DNA from: Streptomyces sp. YPW6
GTDB taxonomy: Bacteria; Actinomycetota; Actinomycetes; Streptomycetales; Streptomycetaceae
NCBI RefSeq assembly: GCF_018866325.1
Contig: NZ_CP076457.1
Span: forward strand, 4,623,001-4,687,000
DNA: 64,000 nucleotides
Direction of reading: 5' to 3'
In this document: in pieces, positions 43,309-54,764 of the stretch
Layout: every line of letters starts with the position of its first letter
How positions within the stretch are numbered: the stretch's first letter is position 1
The notes under the pieces: generated by a model
The model's input: only the letters and a program-made list of their open reading frames with translations
Database searches by the model: none
What the model was told of the DNA's origin: nothing
Position numbers and translations under genes: made by a program

Positions 43309-43728
43309 TCACCAGCCCGCCATCACGCCGCCCAGGAGCAGCGGTGCGGCCAGCAGGGCGAGCAGTTTCACCAGGAACGCCCTGCCGTCCCGGTCCGCGT
43401 CCTCGTTCTCGTGGCCGCCCGCGCCCCCGCCCGTACGGCGGACGACGAACGCGGCGACGATGCCCAGCGGGAACAGCAGCGGCACGGACTCCAGGAGGGG
43501 CGGGCGGGTCCCGCCCAGCCGGCCCGCCGCCCAGGATCCGGCGAGGCCCGCCAGGACGGCGAAGAACACCTGGCCCGGGGCGAACCACCGGTTCTCCAGC
43601 AGGTCGACCAGCTCACCGAAGCCGGTGCCGGCGATCCGGGCCCGGACGGCGCTGACGAGGAAGGCGGCCAGAACGGCCGCTCCGGCCACGAGGAAGACCC
43701 AGCGCAGCACGCTCGCGACGACGGTCAT
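43309..43728 (-). CDS. Small polytopic membrane protein partnered with a secreted cationic protein
   Basis: 139 aa with four likely helices: VLRWVFLVAGAAVLAAFLVS, FFAVLAGLAGSWAAG, VPLLFPLGIVAAFVV and LVKLLALLAAPLLLGGVM. A charged loop (HENEDADRDGR) lies before the last. No known family. GAGAGAGG precedes the ATG, and it begins 35 bp after the secreted protein's stop on the same strand, so the two are probably co-transcribed. By position it could be an immunity or export helper (inference). Confidence 0.72.
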   Translation of the reverse strand: MTVVASVLRWVFLVAGAAVLAAFLVSAVRARIAGTGFGELVDLLENRWFAPGQVFFAVLAGLAGSWAAGRLGGTRPPLLESVPLLFPLGIVAAFVVRRTGGGAGGHENEDADRDGRAFLVKLLALLAAPLLLGGVMAGW

Positions 43729-43763
43729 CTGCAGATGCCTCTCTCCTGTCTCCTGATTCCCGG

Positions 43764-44339
43764 CTACCAGCAGTTCTTGATGACGCCGTCGATGCCGAGG
43801 ATCTCGGCGGCGATGGCGCCGATGCCGCCGCCCGCCTCCTCGAAGACCTCCATGATCCCCTTCTTGAAGGTCTTGCCCTTCTTCTTCTTGGACTGGATCT
43901 TCTGGATCACCTTGGTCACGCCGCCGAGCTTGTCGATGGCCTTCTTCACCTTGTAGACCTTGGCGATGGCGAAGATGTTGGAGCCGACCGCCAGGGCGAT
44001 GCCCCGCGCGCAGCCGCCCAGGTTGAACGCGTAGAGGACCGGCGTGCCGTCCGCCGTCGCCGTGCCCCGGCCGTGCGCCTCCAGCCACCGCACCGTGGCC
44101 TCCTCGCCCTCGGCCAGGACCTCCTCGGGGAGCGCGTCGATGATCCGCAGCGCCTCCTCGAAGGCGCGGCCCAGCGCCTCGTCGTCCGTCGTGACGGCCA
44201 CCGGCGCCGCCTGGGCGGGCCGCTCGGCCGGGGCGGCCTGCGCCGAGGTCGCGGTGAGCAGCACGCTCGTCGCGGTCAGGCCCGCGACGGCGACGGCCGT
44301 ACGGCGGAGGGAGGTGCGGCTGAGTATCGAGACAGACAC
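43764..44339 (-). CDS. Secreted cationic two-cysteine protein, bacteriocin-like
   Basis: 191 aa. Signal peptide (RRTAVAVAGLTATSVLLTAT, cleavage after SAQA), then an acidic pro-region (DDEALGRAFEEALRIIDALPEE). The C-terminal ~85 residues are cationic and Gly/Ala-rich: NLGGCARGIALAVGSN, KVYKVKKAIDKLGG, QSKKKKGKTFKKG, 'GIGAIAAEILGIDGVIKNCW'. One Cys sits at the start and one two residues from the end, as if bridged. Layout recalls Gram-positive antimicrobial precursors ending in NC(F/W) (from memory). GTG start with AAGGAAA upstream. Confidence 0.72.
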   Translation of the reverse strand: MSVSILSRTSLRRTAVAVAGLTATSVLLTATSAQAAPAERPAQAAPVAVTTDDEALGRAFEEALRIIDALPEEVLAEGEEATVRWLEAHGRGTATADGTPVLYAFNLGGCARGIALAVGSNIFAIAKVYKVKKAIDKLGGVTKVIQKIQSKKKKGKTFKKGIMEVFEEAGGGIGAIAAEILGIDGVIKNCW

Positions 44340-44549
44340 GTGAGGTGTTTCCTTCTGGTGGTGCTCGGAAAAGGATGACGCCCGGTGGGGCGAACGCCGT
44401 TCGGCGCGGGTCGAGTTGTAACGAAGCGCCGCGAACACCCGCAAGACCGATGGACGGGATGCGTCGCGCCTGCCGTTTTTCGTCCGGTTTCTCCGTCCTG
44501 GTGTCGGGGGAGTGCCCCCGACGGCTGTCGGGGGGCCGGTGCGCTCCCC

Positions 44550-45779
44550 TCACCCGCCGGAAACCGGTCCCGACCGGGGCAGCCGGGCCCTGACCAGGAA
44601 GCCGCCGCCGGCCGGACCCGCCTCCAGCGAACCGCCCAGCAGCGCCGCGCGCTCCCGCAGCCCCACCAGCCCGAGTCCCGGCCCCTCCCCCGAGCCGAGC
44701 GCACCGGGCACCGGGGCACCGCCGGCCGGCGGACCGTTGACGACCTCGACCAGCAGGACGTCGCCCCGAAGCCCCAGCGCCACCCTGGTCCGGGCCCCCG
44801 GAGCGTGCCGCACGACGTTCGTCAGCGCCTCCTGCACCGTTCGGTAGGCGGCGTACTCCGTCTCGGCGCCGAGCTGGGCGGAGGGCGGCACCCGGTTGGT
44901 GACCGACGCGTCGGCTCCGCTTCCGGCGACCAGGGACGGCAGGTCCGCGAGGGATCCGGGACCGCTGTCCGCCGCCTCCTGGGCGCGCAGCACCCCCAGC
45001 GTGTCGCGCAGCTCGGTCATGGCGAGGGAGCTGATCCTGCCGATCCGGACCCCGGCCCGGCGCGCTTCGGGCGTGTCCGCCGTGACGCTCAGCGCCCCCG
45101 CCTCGACGGCGATGCGGCTCACGTGGTGCGAGACGATGTCGTGCATCTCCCGGGCCAGGCGGGCCCGTTCGGCCGCCGCCGCCCGTTCCTCGGCCAGCCG
45201 GTGCTCCCGGGCCGGCGCGGCCCGCGCCTCGGCCAGCCGGTCGGCCAGGGCCCGACGGCTGCGGGCCACCCGTCCCAGCAGTGTCGGCCCGGAGGCCAGC
45301 AGTGCCGGTCCCAGCAGGCCCGCCGCGAGGACGGCCGGGGATCCGGCCCGGCCCGTGTGCTGGATCTCGTGCACCAGCGGCGTGGCGGCGGTGACGAAGA
45401 CCGTGGCCGCCGCCCCGCCGACCAGCGCTCCGCTGTGCACCAGCCGGGCCGCCGTGCCGAGCGCGAACATCGGGGCGAGCCAGAGGTAGCCGGTCGCCGC
45501 GGCGGGCACCGTCGCCAGCACGACGAGCAGGGGGCGCCGACGCCGTACGGCCAGGGCGCCCACGGCCAGCACGTAACCGGCCAGCGTCAGCGGGCCGACC
45601 TCGTCCACCACGGTCAGCAGCTCGGCCCCGGCGGCGGCGACCAGCGCGCCGTCCGTCAGGACCTGCCCGGTCCCGAACCGCCGGAGCTGCCGGAGCTGCT
45701 GGAACCGCCGGAGGCACTGACGCTGCCGGACCCCCCTGGTCCGCCGGAACCGCCGTGGCCGGGAGGCGGCTTCGCTCAC
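44550..45779 (-). CDS. NarL-type sensor histidine kinase
   Basis: 409 aa. A basic N-terminus with Arg/Gln/Leu repeats precedes about five membrane helices. HisKA_3 box 'ERARLAREMHDIVSHHVSRIAV' (His near 218), HATPase N box 'TVQEALTNVVRHA' and a G2-like 'GLGLVGLRERAALLGG' follow. The G1 box is changed to EVVNGPPAGG, so it is weak but not obviously dead. The GTG start overlaps the response-regulator stop (GTGA). It lies downstream of its regulator and points toward the secreted-protein genes. Confidence 0.9.
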   Translation of the reverse strand: MSEAASRPRRFRRTRGVRQRQCLRRFQQLRQLRRFGTGQVLTDGALVAAAGAELLTVVDEVGPLTLAGYVLAVGALAVRRRRPLLVVLATVPAAATGYLWLAPMFALGTAARLVHSGALVGGAAATVFVTAATPLVHEIQHTGRAGSPAVLAAGLLGPALLASGPTLLGRVARSRRALADRLAEARAAPAREHRLAEERAAAAERARLAREMHDIVSHHVSRIAVEAGALSVTADTPEARRAGVRIGRISSLAMTELRDTLGVLRAQEAADSGPGSLADLPSLVAGSGADASVTNRVPPSAQLGAETEYAAYRTVQEALTNVVRHAPGARTRVALGLRGDVLLVEVVNGPPAGGAPVPGALGSGEGPGLGLVGLRERAALLGGSLEAGPAGGGFLVRARLPRSGPVSGG

Positions 45780-46462
45780 CGTTCGGCCGCGTCCCGGGCG
45801 GCGGCGGAGTCCGTACGCCGCTCCCGGCGCATCCCGGACGCGAGGACGGCTGCCTGAACGCGGTTGGCCGCGCCCAGCTTGGCCAGCAGCGAGCTCACGT
45901 GGTCGCGGACCGTGGTCCGGCTGAGGAAGAGCCGACGGCCGATCTCCTCGTTGGACATCCCCGAGGGCAGCAGCTCCAGCACATCCCGCTCCCGCGCGGT
46001 GAGCAGCCGGGCCCCCGGCGGTTCCGCGGGCGCGGCGTCCTGCCCGCCGCCCGGCAGCGAGCGGACGACCCGCTCCGACAGCGCGCTGCCCCCGGCGGCC
46101 AGCAGCCGCACCCCGGGGATCAGCTCGTCCACCGCCGAGTCCTTGAGCAGGAACCCGGCGGCACCCGCCCGCAGGGCCCGCCGTACGTGCTCGTCCGCAC
46201 CGAAGCCCGTCAGCACCGCCACCCTCGGAGGCCGCGCCGACGACCGCAGGCCGCGCAGCACCTCGATGCCGTCCGCGCCGGGCATGTGCAGATCCACCAG
46301 CGCCACGTCGGGCCGGTGCCGGCGGGCCAGGGCCAACGCCTCCCCGGGACCGCAGACCGCAGGCACCCGGATGTCGTCGGCCGACTCCAGGATGCGCCTC
46401 AGGCCGTCGCGTACCAGCGCGTCGTCGTCCACCACCAGAACGGTCACCGGGACCGAACCCAT
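45776..46462 (-). CDS. NarL/LuxR response regulator
   Basis: 228 aa. Complete receiver: VVDDDALVRDGL, VALVDLHMPGADG with the phospho-acceptor Asp, and FLLKDSA. LuxR-type HTH: LTARERDVLELLPSGMSNEE and 'LFLSRTTVRDHVSSLLAKL'. First gene of the two-component operon. Possible targets include the secreted cationic protein genes just downstream; that is inference from position. Confidence 0.92.
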   Translation of the reverse strand: MGSVPVTVLVVDDDALVRDGLRRILESADDIRVPAVCGPGEALALARRHRPDVALVDLHMPGADGIEVLRGLRSSARPPRVAVLTGFGADEHVRRALRAGAAGFLLKDSAVDELIPGVRLLAAGGSALSERVVRSLPGGGQDAAPAEPPGARLLTARERDVLELLPSGMSNEEIGRRLFLSRTTVRDHVSSLLAKLGAANRVQAAVLASGMRRERRTDSAAARDAAER

Positions 46463-46609
46463 AGATTTCCCCCGTCGATCGGCAAAAGCACCCGCACGAG
46501 GCTATCCCGGCATCCGTGCGGCTCCGGACCGGCCCGAGGCCGCACGACCGGCCGCCGTCCGCCGCGCCGTACCCTGGGAAGGTCGATCGATCCCCCGGAC
46601 AGGAGTGAA

Positions 46610-48427
<1,818 letters not shown>

Positions 48428-48494
48428 CCGGGCCCCGCGGGGCGGGTGGTAGAACGGGGCGGCAGAGACCGTACGTTCGAGGGGGACCACACCG

Positions 48495-50156
48495 ATGTCG
48501 CAACCGCCGCCGCAGCAGGGCTTCGGTGCTCCGTACGAACCGCGGCCCGGTGTGTACGGAGACCCGGGCCGGCCGGGCCCGCAGCCCGGCCCGTACGGTC
48601 AGCCGCCCCAGCCGCCGTACGGCTCACCGCAGTTCCCGGCCGAGCCGGCCCCGGTCGTCCCCGGCGGGCCCGGGGGCGGCGGGCGCTCGCGGAGCCGGCT
48701 CGCCGGGCTCGTCGCCGGCGGGCTCGCCGGACTCCTCGCCGTCGGTACGGGCGTCTGGCTCGTCGTGGGCGGCGACGGCGGTTCGGACGACGGGAAGCCC
48801 GTCGCGCGGGAGAGCACCGCCCCGACGCCGCCCGACACGGAGGACGGACCGGAGGACGGACCGGAGGACGGCAAGGGACCCGGGATACCCGGGGCAGCCG
48901 AACTCAGCAAGGGCCGCAAGGACGGTGAAGCCCCCGTCCGCTGGGTCGAGAACAACCGGATCGACCTCCCCGAGGGCGGGGTGAACGCCTACGGCCCCTG
49001 GATCACCGGCGGCATCGCCGTCCAGGCCCTGTACCGCACGGTGTCCGGCCACGCGCTGGACGACGGCGCGCGCCGGTGGAGCCTGCGCCTGCCCGCCGAC
49101 ATCTGCGCCGCGCCCACCACGCCGAGCACGGACGGGAAGATCGTCGTCGGAGTGCGGTCCGACACGTCGGAGGAGGCGCAGTGCGACCGGATCCTGATGA
49201 TCGACCTGACCACCGGGAAGACGGGCTGGAAGGCCGAGTTGGACCGTAAGGGATTCCAGGACGGGCTCTCCGACATCGTCATGGCCGTCAACGGTGACGT
49301 GGTGACCGTCGGACGGCTGACCCGCACCGACGCCTACCGGATCAGCGACGGCAAGCACCTGTGGGACCGGCTGCCGGGCCCGTGCCAGCCGTTCGGGCTT
49401 GCCGGCGGGGCCGTCCCGCTCGCCGCCCTGGAGTGCCGGAAGGACCCGGGGGACGGGGAGGCGGCCCAGCAGGAGGTGCGGCGCATCGACCCGGCGACCG
49501 GCCGGACCGTGTGGACGTACCAGGTGAAGAAGGGCTGGGAGGTCGACCAGTTCTACTCCACGAACCCGCCGGTCGTCTCCCTGCGGCAGGGCGGGGCGGA
49601 GGGGAAGTGGGCCATCGCGATGCTGAACGACGACGGCACCTTCCGCTCCCAGCCCGACCCCGGCACCGACGATTACCGGACCCGGTGCGGCGGCGACATG
49701 CGCAACGAGAGCGGGAACCTCGACAACTGCTACGGGGTGGCCGCCGACGCCGACACCCTGTACCTCGCCACCAAGCCCGCCTCCGAGGCCCGCCCGGCCA
49801 ACGCCGTCGTGGCCTTCGACATGAGCACCGGCAAGCGGAAGTGGAAGGCCGCTTCGCCCGCGACCCAGACCCTGATGCCGTTGCGGGTCGAGGGCGGCAA
49901 GGTCCTGCTGCACCTCGGTCCGTCCCCTCTCGGGACCGACAAGGTGAGCGGCGGCATCATGGCGCTCGGCCCCCGGGGCGGCACACCGCAGCCGGTCCTG
50001 CGCCACCCGACACCGGCCGTCGACGCCGAGCGCACGTTCCAGGACCCCCAGGTCCACTACGCGAACGGGCGCTCCCTGCTCCTGTCGCCGTACGTCAGCG
50101 GGGTCGACGACCGGGCGGAGCTGGAGCTGCGCACGATGATCGCCTTCGGTGACTGA
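48495..50156 (+). CDS. Membrane-anchored PQQ-type beta-propeller protein 1
   Basis: 553 aa. A cytosolic Pro/Gly/Gln/Tyr-rich N-terminus (about 1-60, PYGQPPQPPYG), one membrane helix (LAGLVAGGLAGLLAVGTGVWLVV, ~70-92), an acidic stalk with duplicated EDGPEDG, then an extracellular propeller with repeats such as 'DLTTGKTGWK' and 'DPATGRTVWTYQVK', the W-motif of PQQ-like/BamB blades. No catalytic motif. First of three adjacent paralogs; role unknown, possibly a cell-surface sensor or scaffold. Confidence 0.85.
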   Translation: MSQPPPQQGFGAPYEPRPGVYGDPGRPGPQPGPYGQPPQPPYGSPQFPAEPAPVVPGGPGGGGRSRSRLAGLVAGGLAGLLAVGTGVWLVVGGDGGSDDGKPVARESTAPTPPDTEDGPEDGPEDGKGPGIPGAAELSKGRKDGEAPVRWVENNRIDLPEGGVNAYGPWITGGIAVQALYRTVSGHALDDGARRWSLRLPADICAAPTTPSTDGKIVVGVRSDTSEEAQCDRILMIDLTTGKTGWKAELDRKGFQDGLSDIVMAVNGDVVTVGRLTRTDAYRISDGKHLWDRLPGPCQPFGLAGGAVPLAALECRKDPGDGEAAQQEVRRIDPATGRTVWTYQVKKGWEVDQFYSTNPPVVSLRQGGAEGKWAIAMLNDDGTFRSQPDPGTDDYRTRCGGDMRNESGNLDNCYGVAADADTLYLATKPASEARPANAVVAFDMSTGKRKWKAASPATQTLMPLRVEGGKVLLHLGPSPLGTDKVSGGIMALGPRGGTPQPVLRHPTPAVDAERTFQDPQVHYANGRSLLLSPYVSGVDDRAELELRTMIAFGD

Positions 50157-50393
50157 CCCTCACCTCCGGCCGAGGCGTAACGGCGGCATCACGAGGCGGT
50201 TCTCCCTTGGGAACAGGGCTTGGCCCGAATCGGTGCCCGGCGCTTGGCGGGTGGTACAAAGAAGCCCCGCCAGACTGTCGTAACACCGCGGAAGCCATGC
50301 CCGATTCGCTCCTTTCCGAGGGGGATCCACCTTCTTGGGAAAGCGGGGGAGACCGGATCGCGCACCGGACCGCACGAAGGGGGACGTGCTGAT

Positions 50394-52357
50394 ATGAGCC
50401 AGCCGCCCAGCCAGCAACCGCCGCAGGGAGGCTTCGGGGCTCCGCAGGAGCCGCCGAACGGAGTTCCTCAGCCGCCCCAGGGCCAGCCGCCCCAGGACCC
50501 GGCGCCCCAGGACCAGGCGTCGCCGGGCCGTCCTGACCCGGGCGGGCCGCCGAGCACGCCGCCGTCCGCCCAGCCGCCCGCGCCTCCGGCGGGCCCGCCG
50601 CAGACGCCCCGCCGGGCGCCCCGGCGTACGGCTACCCGCAGCAGCCCCCGGCGCAGCCCGGCTACGGCTACCCGCAGCAGCCCGGCCAGGCCCCCGGTCC
50701 GTACGGTCAGCAGGCCCCCGGCCCCTTCGGGCAGCCGGCGCCGGGACCGTACGGCCAGCAGCCCGGACCCTACGGTCAGCAGGCGCCGGGGCCGTACGGC
50801 CAGCCGGCTCCCGGTCCCTACGGGCAGCAGCCCCAGGGCGGTTACGGCCATCCGCAGCAGTACCCCGGTGCCCCGGCGCCCGGCGGGCCGGGCTCCGGCG
50901 GTGGGTTCCTCAAGGGGAAGACCGGCATCGTGGTCGCGGCGGCGCTCGCCGTGGTCCTGGCGGCCGGGGTGGGCACCTGGTTCCTCGTGAGCGGCAGCGG
51001 TGACGACGACCCGAAGAAGCCCGTCGCCGCCGGCAGCGACGACCCCGAGGCCCCCAGCGAGTCGCCGACGGTCGACGAGGGCGACGGCACCGGTGACGGG
51101 CGCGAGGCGGGCGACGACCTCAACGCCGGGCGCAAGCCGGGCGAGGCGAAGGTCGCCTGGGTCCAGAAGAACGACGTCGACCTGCCGCGCAACGGAGCGT
51201 CCGTCCACGGCCCCTGGTTCGCGGGCGACGTGGTCGCCAAGGCCATGTACCGGGGCGTGTCCGGCTACTCCGTCGCCGACGGCAAGCAGCAGTGGAAGCT
51301 CGATCTGCCCGCAGATGTGTGCTCCGCGCCCAACTCCCCGACCCCCGACGGCAAGATCGTCATCGGGGTGAAGAACGGCACCACGGACCGCGCCAAGTGC
51401 TCCGTCCTCCAGATGATCGACCTCAACACCGGCAAGGCGGGCTGGAAGAAGGAGATCAAGAAGAACGGGAACTGGGACTTCCTCTCGGACATCGGTCTGG
51501 CGATCAGCGGGGACACCGTCGCCGTCGGGCGCACGGGCAACTCCAACGCCTACCGGGTCAGCGACGGCAAGGAACTGTTCGGCAACCCCGAGGGCAACTG
51601 CAAGCCGTTCGCCTTCTCCGGCGGCGACAAGCTGATCGCCGCAGCGAGCTGCCGCACCGACGACGTCAAGAACCCGCAGCACCAGGTCCAGGAGCTGAAC
51701 GCGGACACCGGCAAGCCCCGGTGGACGTACGCGCCGCCGCGCGGCTGGGAGGTCAGCAAGGTCTACTCCTCGACCCCGCTCGTCGTCCGGCTGGAGCACC
51801 AGGAGAAGAAGGAGTACACCATCGTCGCGCTCACCGACAGCGGCAAGCTCCGTTCCCAGCTCGCGCCCGCCAAGGGAGCCAAGCTGACCGCCGACTGCGG
51901 CAACAGCTTCTCGGTCTTCGGCGAGAAGCTCGAAGGGTGCAGCGGCGTCGCCGCCGACGCCGACACCTTCTACATCGCGACCGCCGACGACACCAGCGGC
52001 ACCGCCCGGACGAACAAGGTCATCGCCTTCGACCTGAACACCGGGAAGCCCAAGTGGGAGGCGCCCGCCCCGGCCGAACGCGTTCTGAAGCCGCTGGGCA
52101 TGGAGGGCGGCGACGTGCTGCTCTACATGCGGCCGAAGTACGACAGCGCCGGCGCCATCGTGACCCTTCCGCCCACCGGCGGCACCCCCAAGACGCTGCT
52201 CCAGCACCCGGCGGGGGCCGGCCGGGTCGAGAACGGCTTCTTCTCCTCCAAGGTCGTGTACGAGGGCGGCCGTTCCTTCGTCTTCAGCCAGCGCGTCAGC
52301 GCGAGCAACGACAAGGAAGAGCTGGAGCAGACGACGATGCTGGTGTTCGAGAAGTGA
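50394..52357 (+). CDS. Membrane-anchored PQQ-type beta-propeller protein 2, apparent frameshift
   Basis: The ATG (MSQPPSQQPPQGGFGAP, with GGGGGAC upstream) opens a Pro-rich frame. Near 50540-50625 the coding frame must shift by -1 to continue as AYGYPQQPPAQPGYGYPQQ, PYGQ repeats, the membrane helix (VVAAALAVVLAAGVGTWFLV) and the propeller (DLNTGKAGWKKE). Each frame on its own meets a stop: frame 1 ends near 50990; the other frame has a stop just upstream of the shift zone. Either a real mutation or a base error in a GC-rich repeat. The propeller part (50930-52357) is intact. Confidence 0.75.
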
Positions 52358-52386
52358 CGGTTCGCCCCGGCACCCGTACGGGCAGC

Positions 52387-52528
52387 AGGCCCGTTCCCGC
52401 TCCTGCTTCCCGCACGCGTCAGGCCGTTCCCGGTCCCCGCACGCGGCAGGCCGTTCCCGGCACCCGTACGGGGATGTCCGCTCCCGCTTCCCGTACGGGG
52501 CAGGCCGTTCCCGATCTCCGCGCGGAGC
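52387..52528. repeat. 27-bp degenerate tandem repeat between propeller genes 2 and 3
   Basis: AGGCCGTTCCCG occurs at 52421, 52448 and 52502 (steps 27 and 54), with weaker units at 52387 and 52475. It fills the spacer upstream of gene 3. Confidence 0.7.
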
Positions 52529-52586
52529 CGGCCGCTCCCCGCTCCCCGCGCCCCCACATCCACTCGTCCCCCGAGGTACGCACGCC

Positions 52587-54512
52587 ATGACCCAGCCGCC
52601 GCAGCAGCCGCCCCAGCCCGACGAGCCGTCGAACACGCCGCCGGAAGCGCCGAACACGCCCCCGGCGCCGCCCGCCGGCGGGTTCGGCGCCCCGCAGGAC
52701 CCGCCGCCCGGAGGCTTCGGCCGGCCGACGCCGCCGCCCGCCGACCCCTTCGGCAAGCAGCCCGAGCAGCCGCCGCAGCCGCCCACCGCACCCCAGCAGC
52801 CGTCCGCCGCGCCGCAGGACGCGCCCGCCGGGGGCTACGGCGCCCCGCCGCCCCCGCAGCCGGGCGCCTACCCCACCCCGCCCGCGCCGCAGCCCAACGG
52901 GTACGGCTACCCCCAGGCCCCGCAGCCGGGGTACGGCTACCCGCAGGCGCCCCCCGGGCAGCACGGTCAGCCCGGGATGCCCCAGCCGGGGTACGGCTAC
53001 CCGACCCAGCCGATGCAGCCGCAGTACGGCGCCCCGCAGCCGAGCGGCGGCGGCAAGAAGTTCTCCACCCAGATGCAGATCATCGTCGCCGCGGCCGTCG
53101 CCGTGGTGCTGATCATCGGCGCCGGGGTCATCTACTCCGCGACCAGCGGTGACGGCGACGGGGGCAGGGACGAGGCGTCCTCGTCCGGCTCCACCGGCGG
53201 CGAGGGCAAGGGCGGCGAGGGCAGCGGGCTGGCCGGCGGCAGCGAGAAGGTGCCCGCCAACACGAAGTCCAAGGTCGCCTTCCAGGTGCCGGAGCCGGTG
53301 GTCAAGGACATCGTGACGGTCGCGGGCTCCTGGCTCACGGACAAGGCGTACGTGAAGACCGGGATCGACGAGATCAACGGCTACGACCGGGACAAGGGCA
53401 CCAAGCTCTGGTCCTTCCCGCTGGCCGGCGAGATCTGCACCACGTCCCCGCACGTGAGCAAGGACTACAGGACGCCCATCGTCTTCCGGGAGTCGAAGCC
53501 GACCAAGGAGAAGAAGTACCCGGCGTGCAACCAGGTCGGCGTGGTCGACCTGTCCGCCGGGAAGCTCCTGTGGAGCAAGAGCATCACCTCCGCCACCGGT
53601 GGCGACCGGCCGGTCACCTTCGACGAGGTCACGCTCAGCGGGACCACCGTCGCCGCGGGCGGCACCTCGGGCGGCGCGGCCTTCAAGCTGGACTCCGGCG
53701 CCGAACTCTGGAAGCCGAAGGTCGGCTCGGACGGCTGCTACGACCGCGGTTACGGGGGCGGCGAGGCCCTGGCCGTGGTCCGCAAGTGCGGTACGTACGA
53801 CAGCCCGCAGCTCACCGTGCAGGCGCTGAACCCGACGACCGGCGCGCCCCTGTCCTCGTACCAGATGCCCGCCGGCGTCGAGTACGCGCACATCGTCTCC
53901 ACCAAGCCGCTGGTGGTCGCGGCCGACGTCGGCGACACCGCCGGCGACGGCAGCGGCATCTCCGACTTCTTCTCGATCGACGCGGCGACCGGCAAGCTGA
54001 AGGTCCGTATCCCCGCAGACGCGGAGAAGTACGCGGGCGACTGCGACTCCACCGAAGTCGAGAAGTGCCGGAACATGACCGTCGGCAACAACCGGCTCTA
54101 CCTGCCGACCGAGCGCCACGACGGAACCAGTGAGTACGGCGACACGAACGAGGTCGTCGCTTTCGACCTGGACACCGGAAAGCTCCTCGGCGGCCGGGCG
54201 GACGCGGGCGACCGCCACATCCTGACCCCGCTCCGGATGGACGGCACCAGCATCATCGCCTACAAGGAGGCCCCCTACGACAAGGGCGGCGAGGTCGTCT
54301 CCATCGACGGCGAGACCTTCAAGCAGACCACGCTGATGAAGAACCCGGACGACGAGGCCACCCGCAAGGCGGAGAAGCGCTTCAACATCGGCTCCGCCGA
54401 ACTGCTGTACTCCGACGGGCAGTTCTACATGGCGGCCCGATCGGTCCACAAGCCCAGCACGGTCACCCCCGACGAGAAGGTCTACCTCGTCCTCGCCTAC
54501 GGCACCGACTGA
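52587..54512 (+). CDS. Membrane-anchored PQQ-type beta-propeller protein 3
   Basis: 641 aa. A long Pro-rich cytosolic part (1-155) has repeats GYGYPQAP and 'APPAGGFGAPQ', then one membrane helix (MQIIVAAAVAVVLIIGAGVIY, about 163-184), a Gly/Ser/Glu linker, and the propeller with 'DKGTKLWSF', 'DLSAGKLLWSKS' and 'DAATGKLKVRI' blades. GAGG precedes the ATG. Same design as the two upstream genes but divergent in sequence, so an old duplication. The operon ends at a strong hairpin. Confidence 0.86.
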   Translation: MTQPPQQPPQPDEPSNTPPEAPNTPPAPPAGGFGAPQDPPPGGFGRPTPPPADPFGKQPEQPPQPPTAPQQPSAAPQDAPAGGYGAPPPPQPGAYPTPPAPQPNGYGYPQAPQPGYGYPQAPPGQHGQPGMPQPGYGYPTQPMQPQYGAPQPSGGGKKFSTQMQIIVAAAVAVVLIIGAGVIYSATSGDGDGGRDEASSSGSTGGEGKGGEGSGLAGGSEKVPANTKSKVAFQVPEPVVKDIVTVAGSWLTDKAYVKTGIDEINGYDRDKGTKLWSFPLAGEICTTSPHVSKDYRTPIVFRESKPTKEKKYPACNQVGVVDLSAGKLLWSKSITSATGGDRPVTFDEVTLSGTTVAAGGTSGGAAFKLDSGAELWKPKVGSDGCYDRGYGGGEALAVVRKCGTYDSPQLTVQALNPTTGAPLSSYQMPAGVEYAHIVSTKPLVVAADVGDTAGDGSGISDFFSIDAATGKLKVRIPADAEKYAGDCDSTEVEKCRNMTVGNNRLYLPTERHDGTSEYGDTNEVVAFDLDTGKLLGGRADAGDRHILTPLRMDGTSIIAYKEAPYDKGGEVVSIDGETFKQTTLMKNPDDEATRKAEKRFNIGSAELLYSDGQFYMAARSVHKPSTVTPDEKVYLVLAYGTD

Positions 54513-54539
54513 TCACCCCGCCCCTCCCGGGCGCCCACA

Positions 54540-54573
54540 GGCCCCGCCGGTCGATCTCCCGACCGGCGGGGCC
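54540..54573. terminator. Strong hairpin terminator after the propeller cluster
   Basis: Perfect 14-bp stem GGCCCCGCCGGTCG, loop ATCTCC, 28 bp past the stop codon of propeller gene 3. Confidence 0.85.
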
Positions 54574-54764
54574 GATCGTTTTCCGCCCGGCTCGGTCGTG
54601 ACGTGATCATCGACCGCAGGTCAACGAGGTCCGAACAGTACGGAATGCGGCAATCCCGGGATCTTCTGCGACGTAAGTGCCGCGCTGCGCCGGGCGAGCG
54701 TGTACCTTGCCGGGTCAGGAGTCCGGGGGGCCGGGCGGACAGGGCTTTTGGGGGCTGAGGACCG

